Shown here: positions 25,190-33,749 of the stretch, one piece after another
Numbering within the stretch: position 1 is the stretch's first letter
Layout: each line of letters starts with the position of its first letter
Source of the DNA: an uncultured Aeromonas sp.
GTDB lineage: Bacteria; Pseudomonadota; Gammaproteobacteria; Enterobacterales; Aeromonadaceae
Assembly (NCBI GenBank): GCA_945957575.1
Contig: CAMFLW010000013.1
Span: forward strand, 1 to 40,892
DNA: 40,892 nt
Reading direction: 5' to 3'
The notes under the pieces: model-generated
What the model saw: only the letters and a program-made list of their open reading frames with translations
Told to the model about the DNA's origin: nothing
Databases searched by the model: none
Made by a program: the position numbers and the translations under genes

Positions 25190-26061
25190 TGGATACCGAG
25201 CTGCTTCGGACCTTTATTGAGGTGAGCAAGACCCGGCACTTTGGCCGGGCTGCTGAAAATCTCTACCTGACCCAGTCGGCGGTGAGTTTCCGGATCCGCC
25301 AGCTAGAGCAGCAACTGGGTGTCAGTCTGTTTGCCCGTCATCGCAATAATATCCGCCTGACCGCCTCCGGTGAGCGTCTGCTGCCCTACGCAGACGCCAT
25401 CTTGCATACCCTCGGCCGTGCCAAGCAGGATGTGGCGCTCTCGCCGGGATTCAGCCAGCAGTTGGCCATCGGTGCGCCAGCGGTGTTCTGGGAGCTCGAT
25501 TTCAACGACTGGCTCAATCACATCTATGCGCTGGCGCCCGGTTTGGCGGTGCGGCTGGAAACGGCTTCCCGCGAGCATCTCTGCCGTCAGTTGCTGGAGC
25601 GCTCCCTCGATCTGGCTTTGCTCTCCGAGCCCACCAAGATCGACGAGATCGCCCTGCATCCCATCGGTGAGCTGGTGTTCGAGCTGGTGAGCCGGGATCC
25701 GGCGGCCAATGCCGACAACCTGATGCAGATGCCGCACATCCACCTCGACTGGGGGACCAGCTTCGAGCCGCAGCCAAGCCGCTTGCAGAGCCTGCAAAAG
25801 ACCCCGGTGCTGCACTCCAGCTCCGCCAGCATGGCGTTGCAGTTCGTGCTGGCCAACGGCGGTGCTGCCTACCTGCCACGGCGGATGGTCAGCCCCTTCC
25901 TCGAGCAGGGGGTGCTTCATCTGGTGGAGGGGGGCCAGCCGCTGGGCCGTCCACTCTATCTCGCCTATCTGGAAAAATCCGATCGCCGGGAGCTGATCGA
26001 TCAACTGCTGACCCTGCCACTGGGTTGGCACGACGCCGAGCTGCGCCTCAACGTCGAATAA
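25189..26061 (+). CDS. hdfR: LysR-family regulator HdfR
   Basis: 290 residues. The N-terminal 60 residues ([44 protein letters not shown], then [19 protein letters not shown]) are nearly identical to E. coli HdfR ([44 protein letters not shown]). The effector domain is more diverged. In E. coli HdfR represses flhDC and activates gltBD. In E. coli it lies next to yifE/maoP in divergent orientation, while here the two genes run the same way and share one base, so they are translated together. A hairpin terminator follows. Confidence 0.92.
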   Translation: [290 protein letters not shown]

Positions 26062-26080
26062 GCGTCGAGTGTTATCCAAG

Positions 26081-26112
26081 GAAGAGCCTACCCCACGGTG
26101 GGCTCTTCTGTT
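26081..26112 (+). terminator. terminator of maoP-hdfR
   Basis: GAAGAGCCTACC (26081-26092) pairs with GGTGGGCTCTTC (26097-26108), with one G-T pair, followed by TGTTT. The T-run is short. Confidence 0.65.
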
Positions 26113-26232
26113 TGGGGAAGATTGCAGGGAGCAAGGTCACGTAATTGGCGCGGGAGGCTTGGCGTCATCGGCCGCTAACGGTACCTTTTCAGGCTGTTTA
26201 TCCGATTGAGCACTGACAGGGATGGATTGTAA

Positions 26233-27174
26233 TTGATCGACTTTAGTCACCCCGAATGGCGGGCGCTGGCGCAGCAGTTGCTGAGCCACTCACCCGTGGT
26301 GATCCGTGGCCGCCAGTGGCAACCGCTGGTGGGCCTGCTCAAGGATAACCATCTGCTGCTCGCACATGGCAGCCACCGCTATGAGCTCACTCCGGCCGGA
26401 CGGCGCTATCTCACCCGCGAGCTGATGCTGGCCGAGATCGCCACTGCTCCCCCCGAACCCGAAGAGTGGTTGCACGCTCAGGGCTGGCAATTGGGGGAGC
26501 TGGTCAACGAGCGAGTGCTGGCGGCGCTCTATCGCAAGAGCGAGGTGAACTTTACCCCCAACGAGCAGATCGATTTCGAGGACAAGGGGATCCGGCTCTG
26601 CGCCGATCAGCTGTTGCGCTTGCGCGCCGCCCAGCCGTTCAGCCTCTTTTTCAGCGGCGGTACCCTGATCGACGCAGCCCCCTGGTTGCAGGCGCTGGGG
26701 GAGGTGGCCCTGCCCGAACGCACCCTGGCGGGTCTGGGCAAGATCCTGTGGGGGGAGGGGAATATCGAGCGGGTGATCACCACAGACAGCGTCGGCGCCT
26801 TTGCCGAGCTGCCTCTTGAACCCGGCACCTTGCTGGTTTGGGCCCCCCCATCGGCCCCTCTTGCCTTGCAACAGGTGGTGGCCGCCTTGCCGCCCAATGT
26901 GTTGTGGAGTCATCTCACTGCCCTCGATCCAGGCGGGGTGGATCGGCTGCAGGTGTTGGCCCAGCGCTTGGGCCGTCCGGCCAGCTGGTGGTTGCCCCGT
27001 GATCTGGCACCCATCCTCAGTGCGTATGGCCAGCCTTTGACTGAGGCTCGCCCCTGGGAACCGAGCCGACTCCCCAAGTCATTGTTAGCAGTTTGTAGCG
27101 GTTTGGTTGAGTCCAATGGTGGCTTGTCGGCCGAGGTGTGCGCGCTGGCGCCAGCCTGGCATGCCGTTGGTTGA
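26233..27174 (+). CDS. conserved protein with weak Toprim/DUF2220-like C-terminal region, unknown function
   Basis: 313 residues. The start must be TTG 26233, because TAA lies directly before it in frame and no ATG occurs for about 60 codons; AGGG and GGA lie upstream. The N-terminal part (1-60) looks like a winged helix (VVIRGRQWQPLVGLLKDNHLLLAHGSHRYELTPAGRRYLTREL). The C-terminal part from about 175 (WGEGNIERVITTDSVGAFAELP, LLVWAPPSAPLALQQVVAALPPNVLWSHLTALDPGGVDRLQVL) recalls the Toprim-like domain of DUF2220/JetD proteins, where a DLDP motif is usual. Here it reads ALDP, so a key acidic residue is missing. It may be a non-catalytic derivative. The assignment is tentative. Confidence 0.6.
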   Translation: MIDFSHPEWRALAQQLLSHSPVVIRGRQWQPLVGLLKDNHLLLAHGSHRYELTPAGRRYLTRELMLAEIATAPPEPEEWLHAQGWQLGELVNERVLAALYRKSEVNFTPNEQIDFEDKGIRLCADQLLRLRAAQPFSLFFSGGTLIDAAPWLQALGEVALPERTLAGLGKILWGEGNIERVITTDSVGAFAELPLEPGTLLVWAPPSAPLALQQVVAALPPNVLWSHLTALDPGGVDRLQVLAQRLGRPASWWLPRDLAPILSAYGQPLTEARPWEPSRLPKSLLAVCSGLVESNGGLSAEVCALAPAWHAVG

Positions 27175-27319
27175 AATTGGCCTGAAAGCGAGCCAAAAAG
27201 CGGTTTTCCCCCATTGAACGCGGTGATATAAAGAGTTGACGACGCGCTCGCCAGATGAGTGATGTTGTTTATCAAGCCGCTTTGCCACCCAACGAACTCA
27301 ACGGAATACAGGGAATACC

Positions 27320-28510
27320 ATGTTTGAAAAGGTTGTTGCCGCCCCAGCGGATCCGATCCTGGGCCTGACCGAAGCCTTCCGCGCTGACTCTCGCAGCCAC
27401 AAGATCAATCTGGGCGTAGGGATCTACAAGGACGAGTCCGGTGCCACCCCCATTCTTCACTGTGTCAAGCAAGCCGAGCAGAAGCTGCTGACCGACGAGA
27501 AGACCAAGAACTACCTCGGTATTGAAGGCAATATCGAATATGGCCGTATCGTGCAGCAACTGCTGTTCGGGCAGCATTCTGCGCTGGTTGCCAGCGGCCG
27601 CGCCAAGACTGCCCAAGCGCCGGGCGGTACCGGTGCCCTGCGTATCGCGGCCGAATTTGTGGTGCGCAACGGTCTGGCCAAGACCATCTGGATCTCCGAT
27701 CCCACCTGGGCCAACCACGTCAGCGTATTCCAGGCCGCGGGCCTGACCGTCAAGTGGTACAAGTACTATGACGCCGCGACCAAGGGGCTCGACTTTGCCG
27801 CCATGCAGGCCTCGCTGGCCGAAGTGCAACCGGGTGAGCTGGTACTGCTGCATGGCTGCTGCCACAACCCGACCGGTATCGATCCCACTAGCGATCAGTG
27901 GCGCGCCTTGGCCAAGCAGAGTGCTGCCGCCGGCTGGTTGCCGCTGTTTGACTTCGCCTATCAGGGTTTTGCCCGTGGTATCGAAGAGGATGCCGAAGGT
28001 CTGCGCATCTTCGCCGAGTGCCATGACGAGCTGCTGGTGGCGAGCTCATTCTCCAAGAACTTCGGCCTCTACAACGAGCGGGTCGGTGCCTTCACTCTGG
28101 TCAGCGCGACCAAGGAGATCGCCGACGTGGCCTTCACTCAGGTCAAGACCGTGATCCGTGCCAACTACTCCAACCCGCCGTCACACGGCGCCGCTGTGGT
28201 CACCGCCGTGGTGAGCGATCCGGCGCTCTATGCCGAGTGGGTCGAAGAAGTGGCCGCCATGCGGGTGCGTATTCGCGAGATGCGCGAGCTGCTGGTAGAG
28301 AAGTTGGCAGCCCTCGGTGTGAGCCAGGATTTCAGCTTTATCCGCGAGCAGAACGGCATGTTCTCCTTCTCCGGTCTCTCCAAGGATCAGGTGGAGCGCC
28401 TCAAGAGCGAATTTGCCATCTATATCGTCGGCTCCGGCCGGATCAGCGTGGCCGGTATTACCCGTGCCAACATCGATCCCCTGTGCGAGGCCATTGCCAA
28501 GGTGCTGTAA
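27320..28510 (+). CDS. aspC: aromatic/aspartate aminotransferase (AspC/TyrB type)
   Basis: 396 residues, a cytosolic fold-type I PLP enzyme exchanging amino groups between aspartate (or aromatic amino acids) and 2-oxoglutarate. Landmarks are the N-terminal [50 protein letters not shown], the PLP Lys in [15 protein letters not shown], and the C-terminal Arg in [14 protein letters not shown] lies 8 bases before ATG 27320. It stands alone and ends in a bidirectional terminator. Confidence 0.95.
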   Translation: MFEKVVAAPADPILGLTEAFRADSRSHKINLGVGIYKDESGATPILHCVKQAEQKLLTDEKTKNYLGIEGNIEYGRIVQQLLFGQHSALVASGRAKTAQAPGGTGALRIAAEFVVRNGLAKTIWISDPTWANHVSVFQAAGLTVKWYKYYDAATKGLDFAAMQASLAEVQPGELVLLHGCCHNPTGIDPTSDQWRALAKQSAAAGWLPLFDFAYQGFARGIEEDAEGLRIFAECHDELLVASSFSKNFGLYNERVGAFTLVSATKEIADVAFTQVKTVIRANYSNPPSHGAAVVTAVVSDPALYAEWVEEVAAMRVRIREMRELLVEKLAALGVSQDFSFIREQNGMFSFSGLSKDQVERLKSEFAIYIVGSGRISVAGITRANIDPLCEAIAKVL

Positions 28511-28543
28511 TCGCATCACCTTGCGCTCTGCTTCTATGCCATG

Positions 28544-28576
28544 AAAAAGCCCGTCACCTTGGTGACGGGCTTTTTT
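28544..28576. terminator. bidirectional terminator between aspC and the DUF2062 genes
   Basis: AAAAAGCCCGTCACC (28544-28558) pairs with GGTGACGGGCTTTTT (28561-28575), an almost loopless perfect palindrome with A and T flanks. It serves aspC (+) and the convergent DUF2062 genes (-). Confidence 0.93.
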
Positions 28577-28630
28577 GATCGCCAATTGCTGATCGCCAAC
28601 GGTTGATCGCTAAACAAGGGCAAGGGCGGC

Positions 28631-29134
28631 TCAGTGGTGGCGGGTGCCTTGCCACAGTTTGCGCAGTTGCAGCAGCATCGCGGTCAGGGCGCCGCCACTC
28701 AGGGCGGTCAATACCGCCAGCAGCAGGCTGCCGAGCAGGAAGGGGGGTACCAGGGTCGCCGCCTCCTGCTCCAGCCAGTGGAGCGTCCAGCTGAGGTGGA
28801 AAGGCTCCGGCGTCTGGTGCAGCACCAGACACCCGGTGCGATAGGCGTAGAGATACATGAACGGCAGGGTCAGCGGGTTGTTGAACCAGACAGCCAGCAG
28901 CGCCAGCGGCAGGTTGAGGCTGAATGCCAGCGCCAGCCCGACGGCGATGAGCGAGTGCATCGGGATGGGGAACCAGCAGGCGAAGATCCCGGCCGCCACC
29001 GCACCGCTCAGGGCGCGGGTGCCTCCTTGCCAGAGGGCAGGGGCAAGTAGTCGCTCACCAAACAGGGCAAACCACTTCTGCTGGCGCAGGGTGTCGGGAT
29101 CGAGTTTGAAGCGGGCAAACCAGCGACTCAGCAT
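28631..29134 (-). CDS. DUF2062 family membrane protein (downstream copy)
   Basis: 167 residues. Membrane segments include ALSGAVAAGIFACWFPIPMHSLIAVGLALAF (about 42-72) and a C-terminal LVPPFLLGSLLLAVLTALSGGAL. The motif PLALLAVWFNNPLTLPFMYLYAYRTG is the DUF2062 hallmark. The function is unknown. The start ATG 29132-29134 lies within the end of the upstream paralogue (7-base overlap); the frame continues upstream, but that would run far into the paralogue. The two copies align along their length and look like an old tandem duplication. Confidence 0.82.
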   Translation of the reverse strand: MLSRWFARFKLDPDTLRQQKWFALFGERLLAPALWQGGTRALSGAVAAGIFACWFPIPMHSLIAVGLALAFSLNLPLALLAVWFNNPLTLPFMYLYAYRTGCLVLHQTPEPFHLSWTLHWLEQEAATLVPPFLLGSLLLAVLTALSGGALTAMLLQLRKLWQGTRHH

Positions 29135-29646
29135 GGGCGAGCCATCTTGCGTTTTTGCCACTGGCGCACCGTGCTGATGCGCCAGAAGGTGCGGATCAGG
29201 GAGTAACCGATAAGGGAACTCAGCAGAGCCAGGATCAGCGAGCCCAGCAACAGCGGCGGCGCCACTGTCCCCAGTACCGAGACCAGCCACTCCCAGGTGA
29301 ACTCAATCTCTATCTGCTGCGCCGAATGTCCCATGAGCTGGCAACCCACCAGATAAGCGCCATAGAGCAGGGGCGGCATGGTAAAGGGGTTGGAGAGCCA
29401 GACCAGCGCCACCGAGAGCGGCAGATTGACCCGGCACAGAATGGCGCCACCGGCTGCCAGCAGCATCTGGCAGGGAAGCGGCACCCAGGCCATGAAGAGG
29501 CCCACCGCAAATGCCCCGGCTGCCGAGCGGCGGTTGAGGTGCCAGAGGTTGGCATCGAGCAGTAGTTTGCCGAACAGTCGCAAGTGCTTGTGTTCTTTCA
29601 GGGTTTGCTGATCCGGCAGCCAGCGTTTAATGAGTCGTTTGGGCAT
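29128..29646 (-). CDS. DUF2062 family membrane protein (upstream copy)
   Basis: 172 residues and the same plan as its neighbour: an N-terminal basic soluble part (MPKRLIKRWLPDQQTLKEHKHLRLFG), membrane segments AAGAFAVGLFMAWVPLPCQMLLAAGGAIL, then NLPLSVALVWLSNPFTMPPLLYGAYLVG, and a C-terminal TVAPPLLLGSLILALLSSLIGY. AAGG lies 7 bases before the ATG at 29644-29646. It is divergent from comEC with only 27 bp between the starts, so the promoters must overlap the coding regions. The function is unknown. Confidence 0.85.
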   Translation of the reverse strand: MPKRLIKRWLPDQQTLKEHKHLRLFGKLLLDANLWHLNRRSAAGAFAVGLFMAWVPLPCQMLLAAGGAILCRVNLPLSVALVWLSNPFTMPPLLYGAYLVGCQLMGHSAQQIEIEFTWEWLVSVLGTVAPPLLLGSLILALLSSLIGYSLIRTFWRISTVRQWQKRKMARPC

Positions 29647-29673
29647 ATTGAAACCTTGCTAAATACTTGCTCC

Positions 29674-31875
29674 ATGGATCTGCGTCTGTTGTCGTTTGCC
29701 CTGGGGGCAAGCTCCTCACTGCTTTGGCCATGGTTACCTTCACTCGCATGGGGGGGCCTGTTGCTGTCCCTGCTGATCCCCCTTGCATATTGCCGTGCCT
29801 GGCGGTGGCTGTTTCTCCTGCTCGGCATCCTCTGGATGCAGGCCAATCTTGCCTATCGGCTGGCTTGGCTGGAGCGGTTGGGCGATCAGACGAGCCACAT
29901 GATAACCGCACAGCTGCAAAGTGCAGAGCCCGAGGGGGATAAATTTGTCCGGCTGCAACTGCGGGTGAACACCCTCGACGAGCAACCGGTGACACCTGAG
30001 CCCCTAATCCGGGTCAATGCCTATCAGGCATTGCCCGCCATGACAGTGGGCAGCCGGATCACCCTGATGACCTCGTTGAAGCCGGCTCACGGCCTGGCCA
30101 ACGAGGCGGGGCTGGATGGGCGGCGTCTGTTACTGGGCAAGGGGATCACCGCCACCGGCAATTTGCGCCGGGTGATCGACATTCAACAGGCACCTGCGGG
30201 GTGGCGCGAACGCTGGTTGGGTGTCGCGAGTGAGAGTTGGCGACAGCTTACTCACGCACCTCTCCTGGCGGCGCTCACCTTTGGCGAGCAGAGCGGTATC
30301 ACGGATCCCCAGTGGGAGCTGTTTCGCGGCAGCGGCCTGACTCATATCATCGCTATTTCAGGGCAGCACATCGCGCTGGTGGCGGTGCTCGGGTGGTGGT
30401 TGGGCAGGCTGTTTGGCCTGCGCGGCGCTATCATCACCTCCCTGCTGTTTGCCGCCGTCTACAGCGCGTTGGCCGGGTTTGCGGTGGCCACCGAGCGGGC
30501 TCTTATCATGGTGCTGGTGTGGAGTGTGTTGCGCTGGAGCCGGCGGGAGTGGCCGGCCTGGCGCATCTGGTTGTGGGCCTTTGTAGTGCTGACCCTCTGG
30601 GATCCCTTCGCCCTCTATTCGGCCGGATTCTGGCTCTCGTTTCTCGCGGTGGCCATCTTGCTGCTGGTGGGATATCTCCACGACAAGCCGGGGCTATGGC
30701 AGATCCAGCTCTGGCTGCTGCTCGGTCTGCTGCCGCTGCAACTGGCGTTGTTCGAGGGGATAGCGCCTCTTGCCATGGTGATCAACCTGTTGGCGGTGCC
30801 GCTCTTTTGTATCGCCATTATCCCGCTGGCCCTGATCGGTGTGCTGCTGGCGCCGCTATCCACCTCGCTTGCCTATGTCCTGTTCTGGCTGGCGGATTTG
30901 GGGCTCGGGTGGGTGCTGATGATCCTGAACTGGCTGGCCGATCAACTGCAACTATGGTGGCCACTGCCCGGCTGGTGGCTGCCACTCTGCACCCTGCTGT
31001 TGCTGCTCTGGTTCGCCGCGCAGTGGCGCCCGGCACGCTGGCTGTGGTTGCCGGGGGCCCTTGCGCTGGTGTTGGCGTGCTGGCCTTCCCCGGTTCGCTG
31101 GCAACTGCGGGTGCTGGATGTGGGGCAGGGGCTGGCAGTGCTGATCAGCAAGGGGGAGCGTGCCATCCTCTATGACACCGGTGATCGCTATCCCGGAGGC
31201 TACAACATGGCGGACGCGGTGATCCTGCCTCAGCTGAGCCATCTGGGGATCCGGGTCATCGATCGCCTCATCATCAGCCACAAGGATCGGGACCATGCCG
31301 GCAATCGCAAGCGACTGCTCAGCGCCATGCCGGTGCGTCACGAGCTCTCCTCTTACCCCTTCAGTGAGGGAACGACGCTCTGCCAGCGTGGGCAACAGTG
31401 GCGCTGGCAGGGGCTCTCGTTTGCAGTGCTCTGGCCAGAACAGCCCGGGGCAGGGCACAACAACGATGGTTGCGTGGTACGCATCAGCGATGGCGAGCGC
31501 AGCGTGCTGCTGAGCGCCGATATCGAGCGGCAGGCCGAACAGCGACTGGTGGCGCTGGAGGGAGCGGGGTTGGCCAGCACCTTGCTGGTGAGCCCCCATC
31601 ATGGCAGTCGCACCTCCTCCACACCCCCGTTTGTCGCCGCAGTGGCGGCAAAGGAGGTGATCCACAGCGCCGGCTTTATGAATCAGTGGGGTTTTCCCCG
31701 TCGCGATGTGGTGGCTCGCTATCGGGATGCCCACCAGTGGATCACCGGCCAGCAAGGGGCGCTGCTGGTCGAGCCCACCGCAGCGGGCTTGAGCGTCACG
31801 GCCGAGCGCAATCAGGGCCCCTGGTATCGGCGCAGTGGCGAGTGGTGGCGACCACGAGTGTGGTTTGAACAATAA
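29674..31875 (+). CDS. comEC: ComEC/Rec2 family DNA uptake channel protein
   Basis: 733 residues. The N-terminal part has DUF4131-type membrane helices. The central Competence domain has many helices and the hallmark GSGLTHIIAISGQHIALVA near residue 218. The C-terminal MBL-like domain starts at WQLRVLDVGQGLAVLISKGERAILYDTG, with SHKDRDHAGN as the metal motif and SPHHGSRTSS later. The protein carries single-stranded DNA across the inner membrane during natural transformation. ATG 29674 is taken, with no clear ribosome site; the open frame reaches 30 codons further into the antisense of the DUF2062 gene. All three domains are present without a visible lesion. Confidence 0.93.
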   Translation: MDLRLLSFALGASSSLLWPWLPSLAWGGLLLSLLIPLAYCRAWRWLFLLLGILWMQANLAYRLAWLERLGDQTSHMITAQLQSAEPEGDKFVRLQLRVNTLDEQPVTPEPLIRVNAYQALPAMTVGSRITLMTSLKPAHGLANEAGLDGRRLLLGKGITATGNLRRVIDIQQAPAGWRERWLGVASESWRQLTHAPLLAALTFGEQSGITDPQWELFRGSGLTHIIAISGQHIALVAVLGWWLGRLFGLRGAIITSLLFAAVYSALAGFAVATERALIMVLVWSVLRWSRREWPAWRIWLWAFVVLTLWDPFALYSAGFWLSFLAVAILLLVGYLHDKPGLWQIQLWLLLGLLPLQLALFEGIAPLAMVINLLAVPLFCIAIIPLALIGVLLAPLSTSLAYVLFWLADLGLGWVLMILNWLADQLQLWWPLPGWWLPLCTLLLLLWFAAQWRPARWLWLPGALALVLACWPSPVRWQLRVLDVGQGLAVLISKGERAILYDTGDRYPGGYNMADAVILPQLSHLGIRVIDRLIISHKDRDHAGNRKRLLSAMPVRHELSSYPFSEGTTLCQRGQQWRWQGLSFAVLWPEQPGAGHNNDGCVVRISDGERSVLLSADIERQAEQRLVALEGAGLASTLLVSPHHGSRTSSTPPFVAAVAAKEVIHSAGFMNQWGFPRRDVVARYRDAHQWITGQQGALLVEPTAAGLSVTAERNQGPWYRRSGEWWRPRVWFEQ

Positions 31876-31919
31876 TCCGTCATTTCCACGGCGGGGGGAT
31901 GCGATATCGGTAGCGGCGC

Positions 31920-31948
31920 TTGGTGTAATCCAGCGCTTTGGCTAGAAT
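31920..31948 (+). promoter_or_regulatory. candidate promoter of msbA operon
   Basis: TTGGTG (31920-31925), a 17-bp spacer and TAGAAT (31943-31948) form a reasonable sigma-70 promoter 32 bp before the msbA start. It is flanked by a 12-bp direct repeat, CCGTCATTTCCA, at 31877-31888 and 31952-31963. Confidence 0.55.
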
Positions 31949-31979
31949 AGCCCGTCATTTCCATTACTAACGGCTATTC

Positions 31980-33749
31980 ATGCAACAAGAAACCTCACAA
32001 GAGAGCTGGCCTGTTTTCAAACGCCTGCTTGGTTATGTCCGTGATCGCAAGCTGGGCCTGGTCGGAGGCATCATCGGGATGCTGGGCTACGCCGCCGTGG
32101 ATACCACCTTTGTCTACTCCATCAAGCCGCTGATCGATCAGGGCATCAATGGCAACGACAGCACCGTCTTGAAATGGATGCCCTTCTTCGTCCTTGGCAT
32201 CGTGGCCCTGCGCGGTGTCGCCAACTTTCTCTCCAACTATTGCATGGCCTGGGTCGGCAACCACGTGGTGATGCGTCTGCAACAGCAGGTGTTCAATCAC
32301 ATGGTGGCGATGCCGATGAGCTTCTTCGACCGTCAGAATACCGGTCATCTGCTCTCCAAGGTGACCTATGATGCCAGTCAGGTCTCCTCGGCGGCGAGCT
32401 CCACCCTGGTGACTCTGGTGCGGGAAGGGGCGACCGTGATCGGTCTGCTTGGCTTGATGTTTTGGCACTCCTGGCAGTTGTCGGTGATCTTTTTGGTGGT
32501 TGGCCCGCTGGTAGGTGTCATCATCGGCCTTATCAGCCGCCGTTTCCGCCAGATCAGCCGCCACATCCAGAAGGCGGTCGGGGATATCACCACCTCCACC
32601 GAGCAGATGCTCAAGGGGCACAAAGAGGTGCTGATGTTTGGTGGCCAGAAGGTGGAGGAGAAACGCTTCTTCAAGGTCAGCAACAACATGCGCCAGCAGA
32701 CCATGAAGATGGTCGCCGCCGATGCCATCGGCAGCCCGCTGGTACAGATGGTGGCCTCCATCGCGCTGGCGGCCTTCCTCTACGTAGCTAGCATCGACAG
32801 TGTGCGTAGCGAGCTGACCGCCGGTACCTTCACCGTCATGATCACCGCCATGATGATGCTGCTCAAGCCGCTGAAAAGCCTGACCGATGTCAACAACCAG
32901 TTCCAGCGCGCCATCACCGCCTGCCACAGCCTGTTTGGCCTGCTCGACAGCGAGCCGGAGCAGGATAGCGGTACCCGCACTCTGGAGCGTGCTCGCGGCG
33001 AGATCGAGTTTCGCAACGTCACCTTCACCTATCCGACCAAGGATACCCCGGCGCTGCACAATGTTAGCTTCAAGGTGGAGGCGGGGAAATCGGTGGCGTT
33101 GGTGGGCCGTTCCGGTTCTGGCAAGAGTACCATCGCCAGCCTGTTGACCCGCTTCTACGATATCGATCAGGGCGAGATCCTGCTGGATGGCGTCAACATC
33201 CGCGAATACAAGTTGAGCGAACTGCGCAAGCAGTACGCACTGGTCTCCCAGCATGTCCACCTGTTCAATGACTCGGTGGCCAACAACATTGCCTACGCGG
33301 CAGAAGACGAATACAGCCGTGACCAGATCGTGCAGGCCGCGCGCATCGCCCATGCCGACGAGTTCGTCAGCAAAATGCCGCTCGGGTACGACACCGTGGT
33401 TGGCGAGAATGGCGCGTCCCTCTCCGGTGGCCAGCGCCAGCGGGTCGCTATCGCGCGCGCCTTGCTGCGCGATGCGCCGGTACTGCTGCTGGATGAAGCC
33501 ACCTCGGCCCTCGATACCGAGTCCGAGCGCCATATTCAGACGGCCATCGACGAGCTGTGCAAGGCCCGTACCTCGCTGGTGATCGCCCACCGCCTCTCCA
33601 CCATCGAGAAAGCGGACGAGATCCTGGTGATCGACGAAGGGCATATCGTCGAGCGTGGCAACCACGCGGCGCTGATGGAACAGCGCGGCTCCTATGCCCA
33701 ACTGCGCGCCATTCAGTTTGGTAACAGCGCGCAGGGAACCCGGGGCTGA
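31980..33749 (+). CDS. msbA: lipid A export ABC transporter MsbA
   Basis: 589 residues, an ABC half-transporter that forms a homodimer and flips lipid A core across the inner membrane. Six membrane helices occupy about residues 20-310 (GGIIGMLGYAAVDTTFVYSI, FVLGIVALRGVANFLSNYCMAW and others). The ATPase domain has Walker A GRSGSGKST near 378, the signature LSGGQRQR, Walker B VLLLDEATSALD and the switch His in VIAHRLST. It is the first gene of a coupled msbA-lpxK pair sharing one base (TGATG). Confidence 0.97.
   Translation: MQQETSQESWPVFKRLLGYVRDRKLGLVGGIIGMLGYAAVDTTFVYSIKPLIDQGINGNDSTVLKWMPFFVLGIVALRGVANFLSNYCMAWVGNHVVMRLQQQVFNHMVAMPMSFFDRQNTGHLLSKVTYDASQVSSAASSTLVTLVREGATVIGLLGLMFWHSWQLSVIFLVVGPLVGVIIGLISRRFRQISRHIQKAVGDITTSTEQMLKGHKEVLMFGGQKVEEKRFFKVSNNMRQQTMKMVAADAIGSPLVQMVASIALAAFLYVASIDSVRSELTAGTFTVMITAMMMLLKPLKSLTDVNNQFQRAITACHSLFGLLDSEPEQDSGTRTLERARGEIEFRNVTFTYPTKDTPALHNVSFKVEAGKSVALVGRSGSGKSTIASLLTRFYDIDQGEILLDGVNIREYKLSELRKQYALVSQHVHLFNDSVANNIAYAAEDEYSRDQIVQAARIAHADEFVSKMPLGYDTVVGENGASLSGGQRQRVAIARALLRDAPVLLLDEATSALDTESERHIQTAIDELCKARTSLVIAHRLSTIEKADEILVIDEGHIVERGNHAALMEQRGSYAQLRAIQFGNSAQGTRG

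Noticed and set aside
26233-27174. Wadjet (jetABCD) defence system
   Set aside because: Only a weak resemblance to the JetD Toprim part; no jetA, jetB or jetC genes nearby and a key acidic residue is absent.
31995-33701. Minus-strand open frame of 568 codons across msbA
   Set aside because: It is the antisense shadow of msbA; high GC keeps the opposite frame free of stops. The product is His/Gln/Asp-rich without any domain.
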